From assembly GCF_001513675.1 (NCBI RefSeq), contig NZ_CP013859.1, positions 2,233,081-2,297,080 on the forward strand: a DNA stretch of 64,000 nucleotides, read 5' to 3'. This stretch comes from Microbacterium sp. XT11 (GTDB lineage: Bacteria; Actinomycetota; Actinomycetes; Actinomycetales; Microbacteriaceae). Position 1 is the first letter of the stretch, and every line of letters starts with the position of its first letter. The translations under genes and the position numbers were made by a program. Under the pieces are notes generated by a model. It worked only from the letters and a program-made list of their open reading frames with translations. It did no database searches and was not told where the DNA came from. Shown one piece after another: positions 21,573 through 30,167 of this stretch.

Positions 21573-23456
21573 TCAGGCCAGGGCGTGCGCCGCGAGCCGC
21601 TCGAGAGTGCGGATGCCGTCGCGGGAGAGGATGGACTCCAGATGTCCCTGCACCGAGGCGAACCGGTCGCCACGCAGCGCGAAGACGTCGCCCGAGTCGG
21701 CATCAGCCGACACCTCCGCGCCGGCCACGGCTGTCGTGCCCGGTGCGACTCGCGCGGTGAAGGTGTTGTAGAAGCCGATCGAGGCGTCCTCGCCGAACAC
21801 CGGCACCGTCTTCTGCATGCCCTGGTGCGGGGCGTCGAGGGGCGTGAGGTCGATGCCGAGGCGGTCGGCGAGGATCTGGTGGCTCAGGCACACGGCCAGC
21901 AAGGGTGCTGCCGCGTCCAGGCGGCGCGCGACGACCTCGCGCATCCGCGCGACGCGGGGACTCCCGGTGTCGCGCGGGTCGCCCGGGCCGGGGCCTGCGA
22001 CCACGAGGTCGGCGGTGTCCACGGCCTCGTCGCTGACGGCGTTCCACGACTCGATGGTCACGTCGAGGCCGAGGTGCCTGAGCTGATGCGCGAGCATCGT
22101 CGTGAACCGATCCTCGGCGTCGACGACGAGGGCCGTCCGCCCGTCGAACGGTCCCGTGAAGTCCTCGCCCTGGGGGTTCAGCCAGAATTCGGCCAGCCGC
22201 GCGTTGCGCGAGGCGAGGAGTGCCGAGATGGCGGGATCGTCGGCGAGCCGGCGCGCGCCCCCAGGCGCATCGGCGTCGGCGCGCGCCTCGGCCACGCCAT
22301 CCCGCTCGATCGCGCCGATCGCACCGAGCACTCCCGCCGCCTTGCCGTGGGTCTCGGAGACCTCGCCCTGCGGATCGGAATGGCGCACGAGCGTAGCACC
22401 GACGGGAACGCTGAGCGTGCCGTCGTTCACGTACACGGTGCGGATGAGAATGGGGGCGTCGAGGTCGTGGCCGCCTTCGGCGTTCGGCGTGAAGAGAGCA
22501 GCGACTCCGGAGTAGTAGCCGCGCGGCTTGCGTTCGTGACGCCGGATCACGGCGCAGGCGTTCTGCATGGGCGACCCCGTGACGGTGGGGGCGAACATCG
22601 TCTCCCGCAGGATGTCCCGGGGATCGAGTCGGCTGCGCCCGCGGAGCATGTACTCGGTGTGGGTGAGCCGCGACATCTCCTTCAGATGGGGGCCGGTGAT
22701 GCGGCCACCGTCGGAGCACACGGCGCTCATCATCTTGAGCTCCTCGTCGACCACCATGAAGAGCTCCTCGGTCTCCTTGGTCGACGACAGGAAGGCCGTG
22801 AGCGTCTCGGCGGTCGCTCCGCCCTTCGGATGCCGGAACGTGCCGGAGATCGGGTTCATGGTCACGATGCCGTCGCGCGCCACGACGTGCGCTTCCGGGC
22901 TGGCGCCGACCGCGATGAGCCCAGGGGTCACGACCGCGAACGTCCAGTAGGCGCCGCGTTCGTGCGCCAGCAGCGCACGGAACCAGGTGAGCGCTGCGAT
23001 GCGGTCGTCGACGTCGATCGCGGCGGTGAAGTCGCGCCGGATGACGAAGTTCGCGCCTTCCCCTCGACCGATCTCGTCGGCGATGACGGTCTCCACGATG
23101 CGCGCGTACTCCTCGTCGGAGATGTCGAAGCCGCTGTCGCGCAGCGGCACAGCGGCAGAAGGGAGTTCGGCGAGCACGCGGTCGGCGGCGAGGCGCACGT
23201 GCTCCTCCACGATCACGCAGCGCAGCGGTGCGCCGTCGTCCTGGGCGACGAACCCACGTTCCCTGACTTGCCGGTAGGGCACCATCGCGAACACCTCGCA
23301 CGGTGCGCCGTCGCGGTCGAGCGGGATGTCCGCCAGGCGGTCGACGTCGACGACCTCGCCGGAGAGAAGCTCGACGGAGTCCTTGCCCTCGCGCGCGATG
23401 AGCACGAAGGATGCGGCGGGATCGGCGCTGAGCTCGGCGAGGCGTGAGAGGGTCAT
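21573..23456 (-). CDS. trpE: Fused anthranilate synthase (TrpE-TrpG/PhzE-type)
   Basis: The 627-aa protein fuses a chorismate-binding synthase (about 1-410) to a glutamine amidotransferase (about 420-627). The synthase half has ISGTFRHPKGG, DEELKMMSAVCSDGG, APTVTGSPMQNA and GYYSGV. The amidotransferase half has VVAGPGPGDPRD, the nucleophile Cys in AVCLSHQIL and a His-Glu pair in VQGHLESIL. Fused enzymes of this type make anthranilate for Trp, while the related PhzE makes ADIC for phenazines. The Trp-Trp leader peptide and attenuator upstream argue for Trp synthesis. AGGAGACATCG precedes the ATG. No other trp or phz gene is adjacent. Confidence 0.88.
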   Translation of the reverse strand: MTLSRLAELSADPAASFVLIAREGKDSVELLSGEVVDVDRLADIPLDRDGAPCEVFAMVPYRQVRERGFVAQDDGAPLRCVIVEEHVRLAADRVLAELPSAAVPLRDSGFDISDEEYARIVETVIADEIGRGEGANFVIRRDFTAAIDVDDRIAALTWFRALLAHERGAYWTFAVVTPGLIAVGASPEAHVVARDGIVTMNPISGTFRHPKGGATAETLTAFLSSTKETEELFMVVDEELKMMSAVCSDGGRITGPHLKEMSRLTHTEYMLRGRSRLDPRDILRETMFAPTVTGSPMQNACAVIRRHERKPRGYYSGVAALFTPNAEGGHDLDAPILIRTVYVNDGTLSVPVGATLVRHSDPQGEVSETHGKAAGVLGAIGAIERDGVAEARADADAPGGARRLADDPAISALLASRNARLAEFWLNPQGEDFTGPFDGRTALVVDAEDRFTTMLAHQLRHLGLDVTIESWNAVSDEAVDTADLVVAGPGPGDPRDTGSPRVARMREVVARRLDAAAPLLAVCLSHQILADRLGIDLTPLDAPHQGMQKTVPVFGEDASIGFYNTFTARVAPGTTAVAGAEVSADADSGDVFALRGDRFASVQGHLESILSRDGIRTLERLAAHALA

Positions 23457-23493
23457 CGATGTCTCCTGTGCGGGATCGGGCGCGGCTCAGACG

Positions 23494-23516
23494 AAAAAAC
23501 CGCCCCGGAAGGCGGT
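23494..23516 (-). terminator. trp attenuator terminator
   Basis: On the minus strand ACCGCC-TTCCGG-GGCGGT is followed by six T (plus 23499-23494), a complete intrinsic terminator between the leader peptide and trpE. The first arm (plus 23511-23516) can instead pair with GGCGGT right after the leader stop (plus 23540-23545), forming the antiterminator. An earlier pairing, ACGCGAAC with GTTCGCGT, and the hairpin CCGCC/GGCGG across the stop codon complete a classical attenuator. Confidence 0.85.
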
Positions 23517-23544
23517 CTGAATTCGTGGAACGCGAACACACCGC

Positions 23545-23580
23545 CTAGGAGGCGGGCCACCAGGTGAGGTTCGCGTGCAT
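23545..23580 (-). CDS. trpL: trp operon leader peptide MHANLTWWPAS
   Basis: An 11-codon frame with tandem Trp codons (TGG TGG) ends in TAG inside the base of a hairpin. About 30 nt further lies a T-tailed terminator, then the fused anthranilate synthase. When charged tRNA-Trp is scarce, a ribosome stalled at the Trp pair should favour the antiterminator and allow trpE transcription. A TAGTTT box lies 7 nt before its ATG, so the transcript probably starts almost at the leader start codon. The peptide is too short for ordinary gene callers. Confidence 0.85.
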   Translation of the reverse strand: MHANLTWWPAS

Positions 23581-23662
23581 GTGGTGAAAACTATCACACG
23601 GCGTGCTCGGCGAGCGGCGTCATGACGCTGCGATCATCCAGCCTCCCCGCATCCACGCGGCG

Positions 23663-23668
23663 TAGGCT
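23663..23668 (+). promoter_or_regulatory. -10 box, leaderless promoter of ispG
   Basis: TAGGCT, then AAGGGT (6 nt), then GTG 23675. It is divergent from the trp leader promoter. Confidence 0.6.
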
Positions 23669-23674
23669 AAGGGT

Positions 23675-24826
23675 GTGCCAGCAGTGAATCTTGGGATGCC
23701 GAAGGTCCCCGAAGTCCTCGCCCCTCGTCGCAAGTCGCGTCAGATCAAGGTCGGGAAGGTGCTCGTCGGCGGAGGTGCGCCGATCAGCGTGCAGTCGATG
23801 ACGACGACGAAGACGACGGACATCAACGGGACCCTGCAGCAGATCGCCGAGCTCACGGCATCCGGATGCGAGATCGTCCGCGTCGCCGTCCCGTCGCAGG
23901 ACGACGCTGACGTGCTGCACATCATCGCAAAGAAGAGCCAGATCCCCGTGATCGCCGACATCCACTTCCAGCCGAAGTACGTGTTCCAGGCGATCGACGC
24001 CGGATGCGCCGGCGTACGCGTGAACCCGGGCAACATCCGCAAGTTCGACGACCAGGTCGGAGCGATCGCGAAGGCGGCGCAGGCCGCGGGAGTGTCGCTC
24101 CGTATCGGCGTGAACGCGGGATCTCTCGACCGGCGCCTGCTGGAGAAGTACGGCAAGGCGACCGCCGAAGCTCTCGTCGAAAGCGCCGTCTGGGAGGCGT
24201 CGCTGTTCGAGGAGCACGATTTCCACGACTTCAAGATCTCTGTCAAGCACAACGATCCGATCGTGATGGTCAAGGCCTACCGGATGCTCGCCGAACGAGG
24301 CGACTGGCCGCTCCACCTCGGCGTCACCGAGGCCGGACCCGCCTTCCAGGGCACGATCAAGAGCGCGACCGCCTTCGGCATCCTGCTCGGCGAGGGCATC
24401 GGCGACACGATCCGCGTGTCCCTCTCGGCGCCGCCCGCCGAGGAGGTCAAGGTGGGCCACCAGATCCTGCAGTCGCTGAACCTCCGCGAGCGCACGCTCG
24501 AGATCGTCTCGTGCCCCTCGTGCGGACGCGCCCAGGTCGACGTCTACACGCTCGCGGAGAACGTCACCGAGGGTCTCAAGGACATGACCGTGCCGCTGCG
24601 CGTGGCCGTCATGGGGTGCGTCGTCAACGGCCCAGGCGAGGCCAGGGAGGCCGACCTCGGCGTGGCGTCCGGCAACGGCAAGGGCCAGATCTTTGTGAAG
24701 GGCGAGGTCATCAAGACCGTTCCCGAGGCCGACATCGTCGCCACCCTCATCGAGGAGGCGAACCGCATCGCCGCCGAGATGGGACCTGACGCCCCGATCG
24801 GTACCGCGCAGGTCGTCACGGCATGA
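23675..24826 (+). CDS. ispG: 4-hydroxy-3-methylbut-2-enyl diphosphate synthase
   Basis: IspG reductively opens MEcPP to HMBPP in the MEP pathway with a [4Fe-4S] cluster. The 383-aa protein has a TIM-barrel half ([46 protein letters not shown]) and the cluster ligands SCPSCGR and [10 protein letters not shown] near the C-terminus. GTG 23675 follows a TAGGCT box by 6 nt. Its last 4 bases overlap the next gene (ATGA), so the two are coupled. It acts downstream of the dxr product at 15956. Confidence 0.96.
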   Translation: MPAVNLGMPKVPEVLAPRRKSRQIKVGKVLVGGGAPISVQSMTTTKTTDINGTLQQIAELTASGCEIVRVAVPSQDDADVLHIIAKKSQIPVIADIHFQPKYVFQAIDAGCAGVRVNPGNIRKFDDQVGAIAKAAQAAGVSLRIGVNAGSLDRRLLEKYGKATAEALVESAVWEASLFEEHDFHDFKISVKHNDPIVMVKAYRMLAERGDWPLHLGVTEAGPAFQGTIKSATAFGILLGEGIGDTIRVSLSAPPAEEVKVGHQILQSLNLRERTLEIVSCPSCGRAQVDVYTLAENVTEGLKDMTVPLRVAVMGCVVNGPGEAREADLGVASGNGKGQIFVKGEVIKTVPEADIVATLIEEANRIAAEMGPDAPIGTAQVVTA

Positions 24827-25431
24827 CGACCATCACCGTCGACGGTCTGGGAGAGCGCCATCTGCGGGCAGAGCGCGCCACCCTCACCGCGCGGGTCGCG
24901 ATCGCTCACGCGGACCGCGACCGGTCGATGGCGCAGGGCGCATCCGTGCACTCCCTGCTCGCGGAGCGTGCGGTGCGGCTGCGCGACGCGGGTGACGCCA
25001 CCTGGCATTCCGTCGAGGTGCTCACGACGACCGTGCGGGTCTGGACCGACAAGGACGGCAAGAAGCACCACGATCACGTCACCAGTGGTCTCGTGCGGAT
25101 CAAGCTGTCACGGCTCGAGCGGGTCTCGGATGTCGTCGCGGACCTCAGCGCTCTCGGCGCGAGCGTGTCGACAGAGTGGGCGCTGACCGAGGCCACCCGT
25201 GAGCGGACGACGCGAGAGCTGCGTGCCGTCGCCGTGCGCGATGCCAGGGCCAAAGCCGACGATTTCGCTGCCGCACTCGGCACGACCGTGAGCGGGGTGT
25301 CGGCGATCCGGTCGAGCGCAGGCCCCGCGGTCGCGGCGTTCCGGGGTGCTGCCGGTGGAGGGGCGGACGACCTCACCGTGCCGGAGATCACCGTGAGTGT
25401 CGCGGTGACGGGCGACTTCGAGGCAGACTGA
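24823..25431 (+). CDS. SIMPL-domain (DUF541) protein
   Basis: The 202-aa protein shows the SIMPL/DUF541 outline: an N-terminal [19 protein letters not shown] strand block, then [15 protein letters not shown] repeats, a [21 protein letters not shown] middle and an [21 protein letters not shown] helix near the C-terminus. There is no signal peptide, so it is cytoplasmic, unlike many periplasmic family members. Function is unknown. The start overlaps the ispG stop by 4 bases, so it is co-translated with ispG. Confidence 0.78.
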   Translation: MTTITVDGLGERHLRAERATLTARVAIAHADRDRSMAQGASVHSLLAERAVRLRDAGDATWHSVEVLTTTVRVWTDKDGKKHHDHVTSGLVRIKLSRLERVSDVVADLSALGASVSTEWALTEATRERTTRELRAVAVRDARAKADDFAAALGTTVSGVSAIRSSAGPAVAAFRGAAGGGADDLTVPEITVSVAVTGDFEAD

Positions 25432-25460
25432 ACGGACCACTCGACATGAAGGAGACGACG

Positions 25461-25793
25461 ATGTCGCAGCCCGAGCTTCCCGCTCCCGTCCAGGCGATGG
25501 TCGACGCCATCAACGACGCCGACACCGACGCTTTCGTCCGGGCGTTCACCCCTGACGGATTCGTCAGCGACTGGGGCACCGTCAAATCAGGACCCGAGGG
25601 TGTGCGCAGCTGGGCCGGCAGCGACGCGATCGGCGCCGGCGCGCGGATGACGGTGCTCTCCGCCGAGACCGAGGGCGACACCACGCGCATCCGCTTCGGG
25701 TGGACGAGCCGCGTGTTCAACGGCGAGTCCGACGGCATCTTCGTCGTCGACGGCGACAAGCTCGCGAGCTTCACGATCCCGCCGGGGCACTGA
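25461..25793 (+). CDS. NTF2-like/SnoaL-type small protein
   Basis: The 110-aa protein has the NTF2-like pattern: an N-terminal helix pair (VQAMVDAINDADTDAFVRAF), DGFVSDWG, and a C-terminal beta sheet ending in DGIFVVDGDKLASFTIPPG. The fold serves as a small enzyme or binding cup, and no substrate can be named. ATG 25461 is chosen over 25446 because AAGGAG (25449-25454) sits 6 nt before it. It lies 29 nt after the SIMPL gene and 43 nt before the AlaX-like gene, possibly one transcript. Confidence 0.65.
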   Translation: MSQPELPAPVQAMVDAINDADTDAFVRAFTPDGFVSDWGTVKSGPEGVRSWAGSDAIGAGARMTVLSAETEGDTTRIRFGWTSRVFNGESDGIFVVDGDKLASFTIPPGH

Positions 25794-25836
25794 CCGCACA
25801 CGCCGCCTCCGTCGCCGCCGTTCCTTCAGGAGTTCC

Positions 25837-26700
25837 ATGCCCTCGCCGACCATCGTGTCCTTCGCCGACGGCACCGTCCGCGGACAGGGCACCGTCCAGT
25901 ACGTCCGCAACACCGCCGCCGGCGTCGCCGCGGTCGTCGACGTCACGCCGTTCCATCCGGTCGATCACACCTGGCCCGATCAACCAGGCGACTCGGGGGT
26001 GATCCGCTCGAAAGACGGTGAGGTGCGGGTGAGCGAGGCGGTGATGGCCGCGGTCTCCGACGACGGCATTTTCGCCGTCGGGGCGGAGATCCCCGTCAAG
26101 AGGGGGACGGAGGGGTGGACATGGCTGGTCGCGCACCTGCTCGTTGGCGACGCGCCGGACTGGCTCAGCGAGGGGGAGAGCGTGTCCCTCGTCGTCGACG
26201 AGCAGCGTCGTGCGGGCCTCAGCCGAGGCCACACCGCGTGTCACCTGGCGTCCCTCGCGCTCGACCTGGCCCTGGCCGATCTGTGGCGCAAGGATCCGGG
26301 CCGCGACGCCCTCGGAGCCCCGGATTTCGAAGGCCGCGCGAATCAGAGCAGCCGGATCCGCGAGGACGCCGCGGTCGATGAGTATCGCCTGGGCAAGAGC
26401 CTGCGCAGAGCCGGGTTCGATACGGAGACGTTCTCTGCGACGCTCGCGCAGCGGGAGGCCGCGATCAATGCGCGGCTCGCCATGTGGATCGCTTCGGGTG
26501 CGCCCAGCGGCATCCATGCCGACGGTCCGACGATCGTCGACCGCCGGATGTGGCGGTGCGAGCTTCCCGACGGGACCGCAGAGATCCCGTGCGGCGGAAC
26601 CCACGCGGCATCGCTCGCCGAGTTCGCCTCGATCTCGGTCGCGCTCGACCTCAGCGACCCGCAACTGCTCGTGATGACGACGACCGCGATCGCAGCCTGA
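25837..26700 (+). CDS. AlaX-like alanyl-tRNA editing/metal-dependent hydrolase
   Basis: The 287-aa protein resembles the editing domain of alanyl/threonyl-tRNA synthetases as a free-standing AlaX-type protein that hydrolyses mischarged tRNA-Ala. The zinc site is visible as His132-X3-His136 in GHTACHLASL and the distal Cys/His in PCGGTHAASLAEF. An N-terminal beta-barrel region (FADGTVRGQGTVQYV, PFHPVDHTWPDQPGDSG) fits the family. AGGAG precedes ATG 25837. It could instead be a related hydrolase with another substrate. Confidence 0.75.
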   Translation: MPSPTIVSFADGTVRGQGTVQYVRNTAAGVAAVVDVTPFHPVDHTWPDQPGDSGVIRSKDGEVRVSEAVMAAVSDDGIFAVGAEIPVKRGTEGWTWLVAHLLVGDAPDWLSEGESVSLVVDEQRRAGLSRGHTACHLASLALDLALADLWRKDPGRDALGAPDFEGRANQSSRIREDAAVDEYRLGKSLRRAGFDTETFSATLAQREAAINARLAMWIASGAPSGIHADGPTIVDRRMWRCELPDGTAEIPCGGTHAASLAEFASISVALDLSDPQLLVMTTTAIAA

Positions 26701-26815
26701 GTCACCACGTCGCGCGCCGCTTCGGCCAGGTCTCCGCAGCGACCCCGACCGTTCGTTGTGAACTCGTGACGTGGCGCGGTGTGTTTCTCCATTCGGTGTG
26801 GAATGCGCTCACGCC

Positions 26816-27805
26816 ATGACCGCATCTCCGCGTGCCGCATTCGCCGCAGCTCTCGCTTCCGTCGCCGTGCTCACGGCCCTCCTCACCTCCTGCGCGCCGA
26901 CCCCGGCGCCGGAGACCGACGCTTCGCGCACACCCACTCCCGAGCCGACTGTGTCCGCGCCGGCCGAACCTCGCGCCGCCTTCGACGGCGACTGCTCCGC
27001 GGTCCTCACCGCCCAAGAGGTCTCGGAGGCGACCGGGGAGACGATGAGCGTGTGGGCGGCGAGCTGGCCTGACGGGCGTGATCGAGCACTCGGCGGCGTG
27101 ACCTGCGCATGGTCGTCGGAGCATTACCTCGCCGCCACGGTCACGGCACGGGTGTTCCCCGTCGTCGTCATGGATCCCGAGTACGTCCCGGACGACCCGG
27201 CGACCGAATGCGACGACGACCCCACCCGGTGCCGTTCCGCGGCGGTGTTCGACGACGTGTGGGTGGAGGTGACCGTCACGGGCGACCGCGCGGCCGAGAT
27301 GACCTCCGCGATCGAGGGCTTGCGGGACGGGATCGGCGCGCGCGTCGCCGCAGAGCAGGCACCCGTTCCCGGGCCGCGGGAGAACTGGTGGTCACCGGCG
27401 CCCACGTGCGACGAGATCCAGGAGGGACTCGCGGGCGGCGAGATCACCGCGACGCTCACCGCGCCGGGCGCCGACCGGCCGGCGATGTTCCTCGGCGGCC
27501 CTCTCGAGCGCAGCTGCATGCTCGCTGCCACCGTGGACGGATCCGACTACTCGACCCTGGTCACCGTGCGCGCCGGGGCGGGCGACGCGGTCGAGGCGGT
27601 GATCGCGGCGGACGGCGACGCTCGCGTGGAGCACGATGGACACGTCTTCGCCACAGCCGGGGAACAATACGCAATCGACGGCGCCACGAGCGTGCTCCTC
27701 GGCGCGGTCGGGCCCAACCTCGTCCAGCTCGAGCGCTATGACGTCGACGGCGGCGTGCAGGCCGATGCCCGCGTCCTGGCGGCGATCGTCGGCGTTCTCG
27801 ACTGA
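26816..27805 (+). CDS. Putative lipoprotein of unknown function
   Basis: The 329-aa product begins with a lipoprotein signal whose lipobox is ALLTSC (Cys near residue 26), followed by a Thr/Pro-rich linker. Two similar-looking halves follow. Each has a Cys followed by an ITxxE/EIQEGLAGGEI-type helix and a later CxW or SCML segment, which suggests duplicated DUF3558-like domains with paired cysteines. No catalytic motif is visible. ATG 26816 gives a proper signal peptide. It faces the convergent RNB nuclease gene downstream. Confidence 0.6.
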   Translation: MTASPRAAFAAALASVAVLTALLTSCAPTPAPETDASRTPTPEPTVSAPAEPRAAFDGDCSAVLTAQEVSEATGETMSVWAASWPDGRDRALGGVTCAWSSEHYLAATVTARVFPVVVMDPEYVPDDPATECDDDPTRCRSAAVFDDVWVEVTVTGDRAAEMTSAIEGLRDGIGARVAAEQAPVPGPRENWWSPAPTCDEIQEGLAGGEITATLTAPGADRPAMFLGGPLERSCMLAATVDGSDYSTLVTVRAGAGDAVEAVIAADGDARVEHDGHVFATAGEQYAIDGATSVLLGAVGPNLVQLERYDVDGGVQADARVLAAIVGVLD

Positions 27806-27880
27806 CGCACAGCGCAGGCTCGTCTCCGTCGTGCTCGCCCCGAGCATCCGCAGCCCGATCGCCGGCCGGGACGGCCGCGT

Positions 27881-29299
27881 TCACACCGGGGCGAATACGA
27901 GCTCGCCCCGAGCGATGTCGGCACCGGCGATGCGGAGACTCACGGTCGACCCGGGCGTTGACGACGCGGGCACGGGAGCGGATGCCGTCACGGCGGGATC
28001 CGCGAGCTGGATCGTCGCGCGCCCTTCGTGGACGGCGACCACAGTGGCCTCGACGACGGAGCCGATCAGCGGCGAGAGGAGCGCAGCCTCGACGCGGTTG
28101 ATCGTCTCCGACCCCAGACGAGAGGCCCGCTGCGCAGACTGCTGCATGAGATCGGGCAGCGCGCCGAGCGACTCGCGCGCCCACACCGGCACCTCCTCGC
28201 CGCGGGCGACGGCAAGGCAGATCGCCAGCGACCAGCGGTCGACGAGCCGTCGCAGGGGAGCGGTCGCGTGCGCGTACGGCGCCCCGATCGCGGCCTGCAC
28301 GGCGTCGTCGGGCGCACGCCCGTCGAAGGTCACGTAACCGGCGCCGCGGAACAGCGATGCCGCAGCCTCGAGGACGGGAAGCGTGAGGGGGTCTGCGCGG
28401 TCGAGCCCGCGCAGGTAGTCGCCGTACCGCCCCGTCGTCCACGGGCGGCCGAGGGCCACCGTCTGCCGCCGGAACTGCGCGAAGGCCTCATCGTCGGGCT
28501 GCGGCATGACGCGCAGCACCCCGACTCCGGCGTCGAGCATGAGGGAAGCCGCGGCCATCCCCGTCATCAGGGAGAGCTGGGCGTTCCAGTCCTCCACGGC
28601 GAGCGGGTGCCGGCGCACGATCGCGTACGTGCCGTCATCGGCGCGCACGACCTCTTCGTCTGGGAGGTTGAGGCTCGCGCCGCCGCGCAGGCGCTCCTGT
28701 TCCAGGCGCAGCGCGCCGATCTCGGGGAGCAGCGCGGCGGGGCTGTCTTCGCCGCGATCGAGCGCGGCCTGAGTGCTCTCGTAATCGAGCTTCGTCCTGG
28801 AGCGGATGAGCGCGCGCTCGAGACGGAAGTCCGACACGGCGCCGGACTCGTCGAGCGCGAACGTCCACACCAGCGCGGGCCGGTCGACATCGGGAAGCAG
28901 GGACGCGCGCCCCTCGCTCAGCACGGTCGGATGCAGCGGGATCGTGCCGTCCGCGGTGTACAGGGTCTGCCCCCTGCGCCTCGCCTCGGCGTCGAGCGCG
29001 CCGCCGGAGGAGACGAAGGACGGCACATCGGCGATGGCGTACCGGATGGTGTAGCCCGCCCGGGTGCGTGACAGGTGGAACGCCTGATCGAGGTCCATCG
29101 ACCCCGCAGGATCGAGCGTCGCGAACGGGATGTCACGAAGGTCCAGCTCGGGTTCGGGGGCCGTCGCCGTCGTGGCCTCCGCCATCGCCTCGGCAGGGAA
29201 CTCCGTCGGCGCATCGACCGACTCCCGCAACGCGGCGAGGGCGGCGGCCAGTTCGGTCTGCGCGGCGGACGGGGCGACGTGCGGTCGACGCTGAGGCAT
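27881..29299 (-). CDS. RNB-domain ribonuclease (RNase II/R family)
   Basis: The 472-aa protein is a 3'-5' exoribonuclease-like enzyme. It has the RNB catalytic block TLDPAGSMDLDQAFHLSR, IRYAIADVPSFVSSGGALD, and a C-terminal S1-like barrel (VVEATVVAVHEGRATIQL). The catalytic Asp cluster reads D-x6-D-x-D-Q, so the fourth Asp of RNase R (DFDDA) is Gln; this DLDQ form is also found in other actinobacterial relatives. N-terminal cold-shock domains are missing. The ATG lies 6 nt after TAGTGT. Confidence 0.87.
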   Translation of the reverse strand: MPQRRPHVAPSAAQTELAAALAALRESVDAPTEFPAEAMAEATTATAPEPELDLRDIPFATLDPAGSMDLDQAFHLSRTRAGYTIRYAIADVPSFVSSGGALDAEARRRGQTLYTADGTIPLHPTVLSEGRASLLPDVDRPALVWTFALDESGAVSDFRLERALIRSRTKLDYESTQAALDRGEDSPAALLPEIGALRLEQERLRGGASLNLPDEEVVRADDGTYAIVRRHPLAVEDWNAQLSLMTGMAAASLMLDAGVGVLRVMPQPDDEAFAQFRRQTVALGRPWTTGRYGDYLRGLDRADPLTLPVLEAAASLFRGAGYVTFDGRAPDDAVQAAIGAPYAHATAPLRRLVDRWSLAICLAVARGEEVPVWARESLGALPDLMQQSAQRASRLGSETINRVEAALLSPLIGSVVEATVVAVHEGRATIQLADPAVTASAPVPASSTPGSTVSLRIAGADIARGELVFAPV

Positions 29300-29305
29300 G
29301 ACACC

Positions 29306-29311
29306 ACACTA
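29306..29311 (-). promoter_or_regulatory. -10 box, leaderless promoter of the RNB nuclease gene
   Basis: Minus-strand TAGTGT, then GGTGTC (6 nt), then ATG 29299. Confidence 0.55.
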
Positions 29312-29343
29312 TGTCTCGCGGCCCCGCTCGTCCGGCAGCGCAC

Positions 29344-29349
29344 TACCGT
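29344..29349 (+). promoter_or_regulatory. -10 box, leaderless promoter of the isocitrate-lyase-family gene
   Basis: TACCGT, then GGTCAC (6 nt), then ATG 29356. It is divergent from the RNB promoter with both boxes within 44 nt. Confidence 0.5.
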
Positions 29350-29355
29350 GGTCAC

Positions 29356-30126
29356 ATGACCACTTCTGCCAAGGCTCAGGCCCTCATCGGACTCTACGAG
29401 GCCCCGGAGATCCTCCGTGTGGTGAACGTGTGGGACGTCGTGTCCGCCCGCGCCGTCGCGGGGCTGCCCGAGACCAAGGCCATCGCCACGGCCGGACACG
29501 GCATCGCCGCGTCGTTCGGCTATGACGACGGCGCCACGCCGCGCGAGATCATGATCGACATGGTGGGCCGCATCGCGGCAGCGGTCGACGTGCCGGTCAG
29601 TGCCGACCTCGACGACGGCTACGGCGACCCGGGCGAGACGACGCGCATGGCGATCGGCGCAGGAGTGGTCGGGGCGAACGTCGAAGACCGGCTCAAGCCG
29701 CTCGCCGAATCCGTCGCCGCCGTCGAGGCGATCGTCAAGGCCGCCGAGGCCGAGGGCGTGCCGTTCGCTCTCAACGCGCGCACCGACGCCTTCGTCCGCG
29801 GGGGCGGCAGGCCTGTCGAGGAGAGCGTCGCAGACGCGATCCAGCGGGGGCGGGCCTTCCTCGACGCCGGTGCCACGGCGGTGTTCGTCCCCGGTGTCCT
29901 CGACTCCGCCGTGACCAGACAGCTCGTCGAGGGGATCGGCGAGCGCAAGGTCAGCGTGATCGGCCTCCCCGGCGCGCTCGCCGCCTCGGAGTACGAGTCG
30001 CTCGGCGTCGCGCGCATCTCGTACGGCCCTCTGCCGCAGCGCGTGGCCCTGACGGCCGTGCAGGAGCTCGCCGCCGACCTCTACGCGGGCGGCGTGATCC
30101 CCTCCGGCCTGCCGGCGCTCAACTGA
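29356..30126 (+). CDS. Isocitrate lyase/PEP mutase superfamily protein
   Basis: The 256-aa TIM-barrel protein has the metal-binding motif VSADLDDGYGDP, GANVEDRLKPL and NARTDAFVRGGGR of the superfamily. It lacks the KKCGH signature of true isocitrate and methylisocitrate lyases, so the reaction is uncertain; related enzymes cleave or form C-C or P-C bonds in 2-oxo acids. ATG 29356 is preceded by a TACCGT box at 6 nt. It lies 41 nt before proS, which has its own box. Confidence 0.8.
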   Translation: MTTSAKAQALIGLYEAPEILRVVNVWDVVSARAVAGLPETKAIATAGHGIAASFGYDDGATPREIMIDMVGRIAAAVDVPVSADLDDGYGDPGETTRMAIGAGVVGANVEDRLKPLAESVAAVEAIVKAAEAEGVPFALNARTDAFVRGGGRPVEESVADAIQRGRAFLDAGATAVFVPGVLDSAVTRQLVEGIGERKVSVIGLPGALAASEYESLGVARISYGPLPQRVALTAVQELAADLYAGGVIPSGLPALN

Positions 30127-30155
30127 CGCAGCGAAAGACGGGTGACCGCGGTCAC

Positions 30156-30161
30156 TAGACT
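30156..30161 (+). promoter_or_regulatory. -10 box, leaderless promoter of proS
   Basis: TAGACT, then TGGCCC (6 nt), then GTG 30168. Confidence 0.6.
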
Positions 30162-30167
30162 TGGCCC

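Noticed and set aside
21573..23456. Phenazine-type PhzE assignment for the fused synthase
   Set aside because: No phz genes are adjacent and a Trp-Trp attenuator controls it, which favours anthranilate for Trp.
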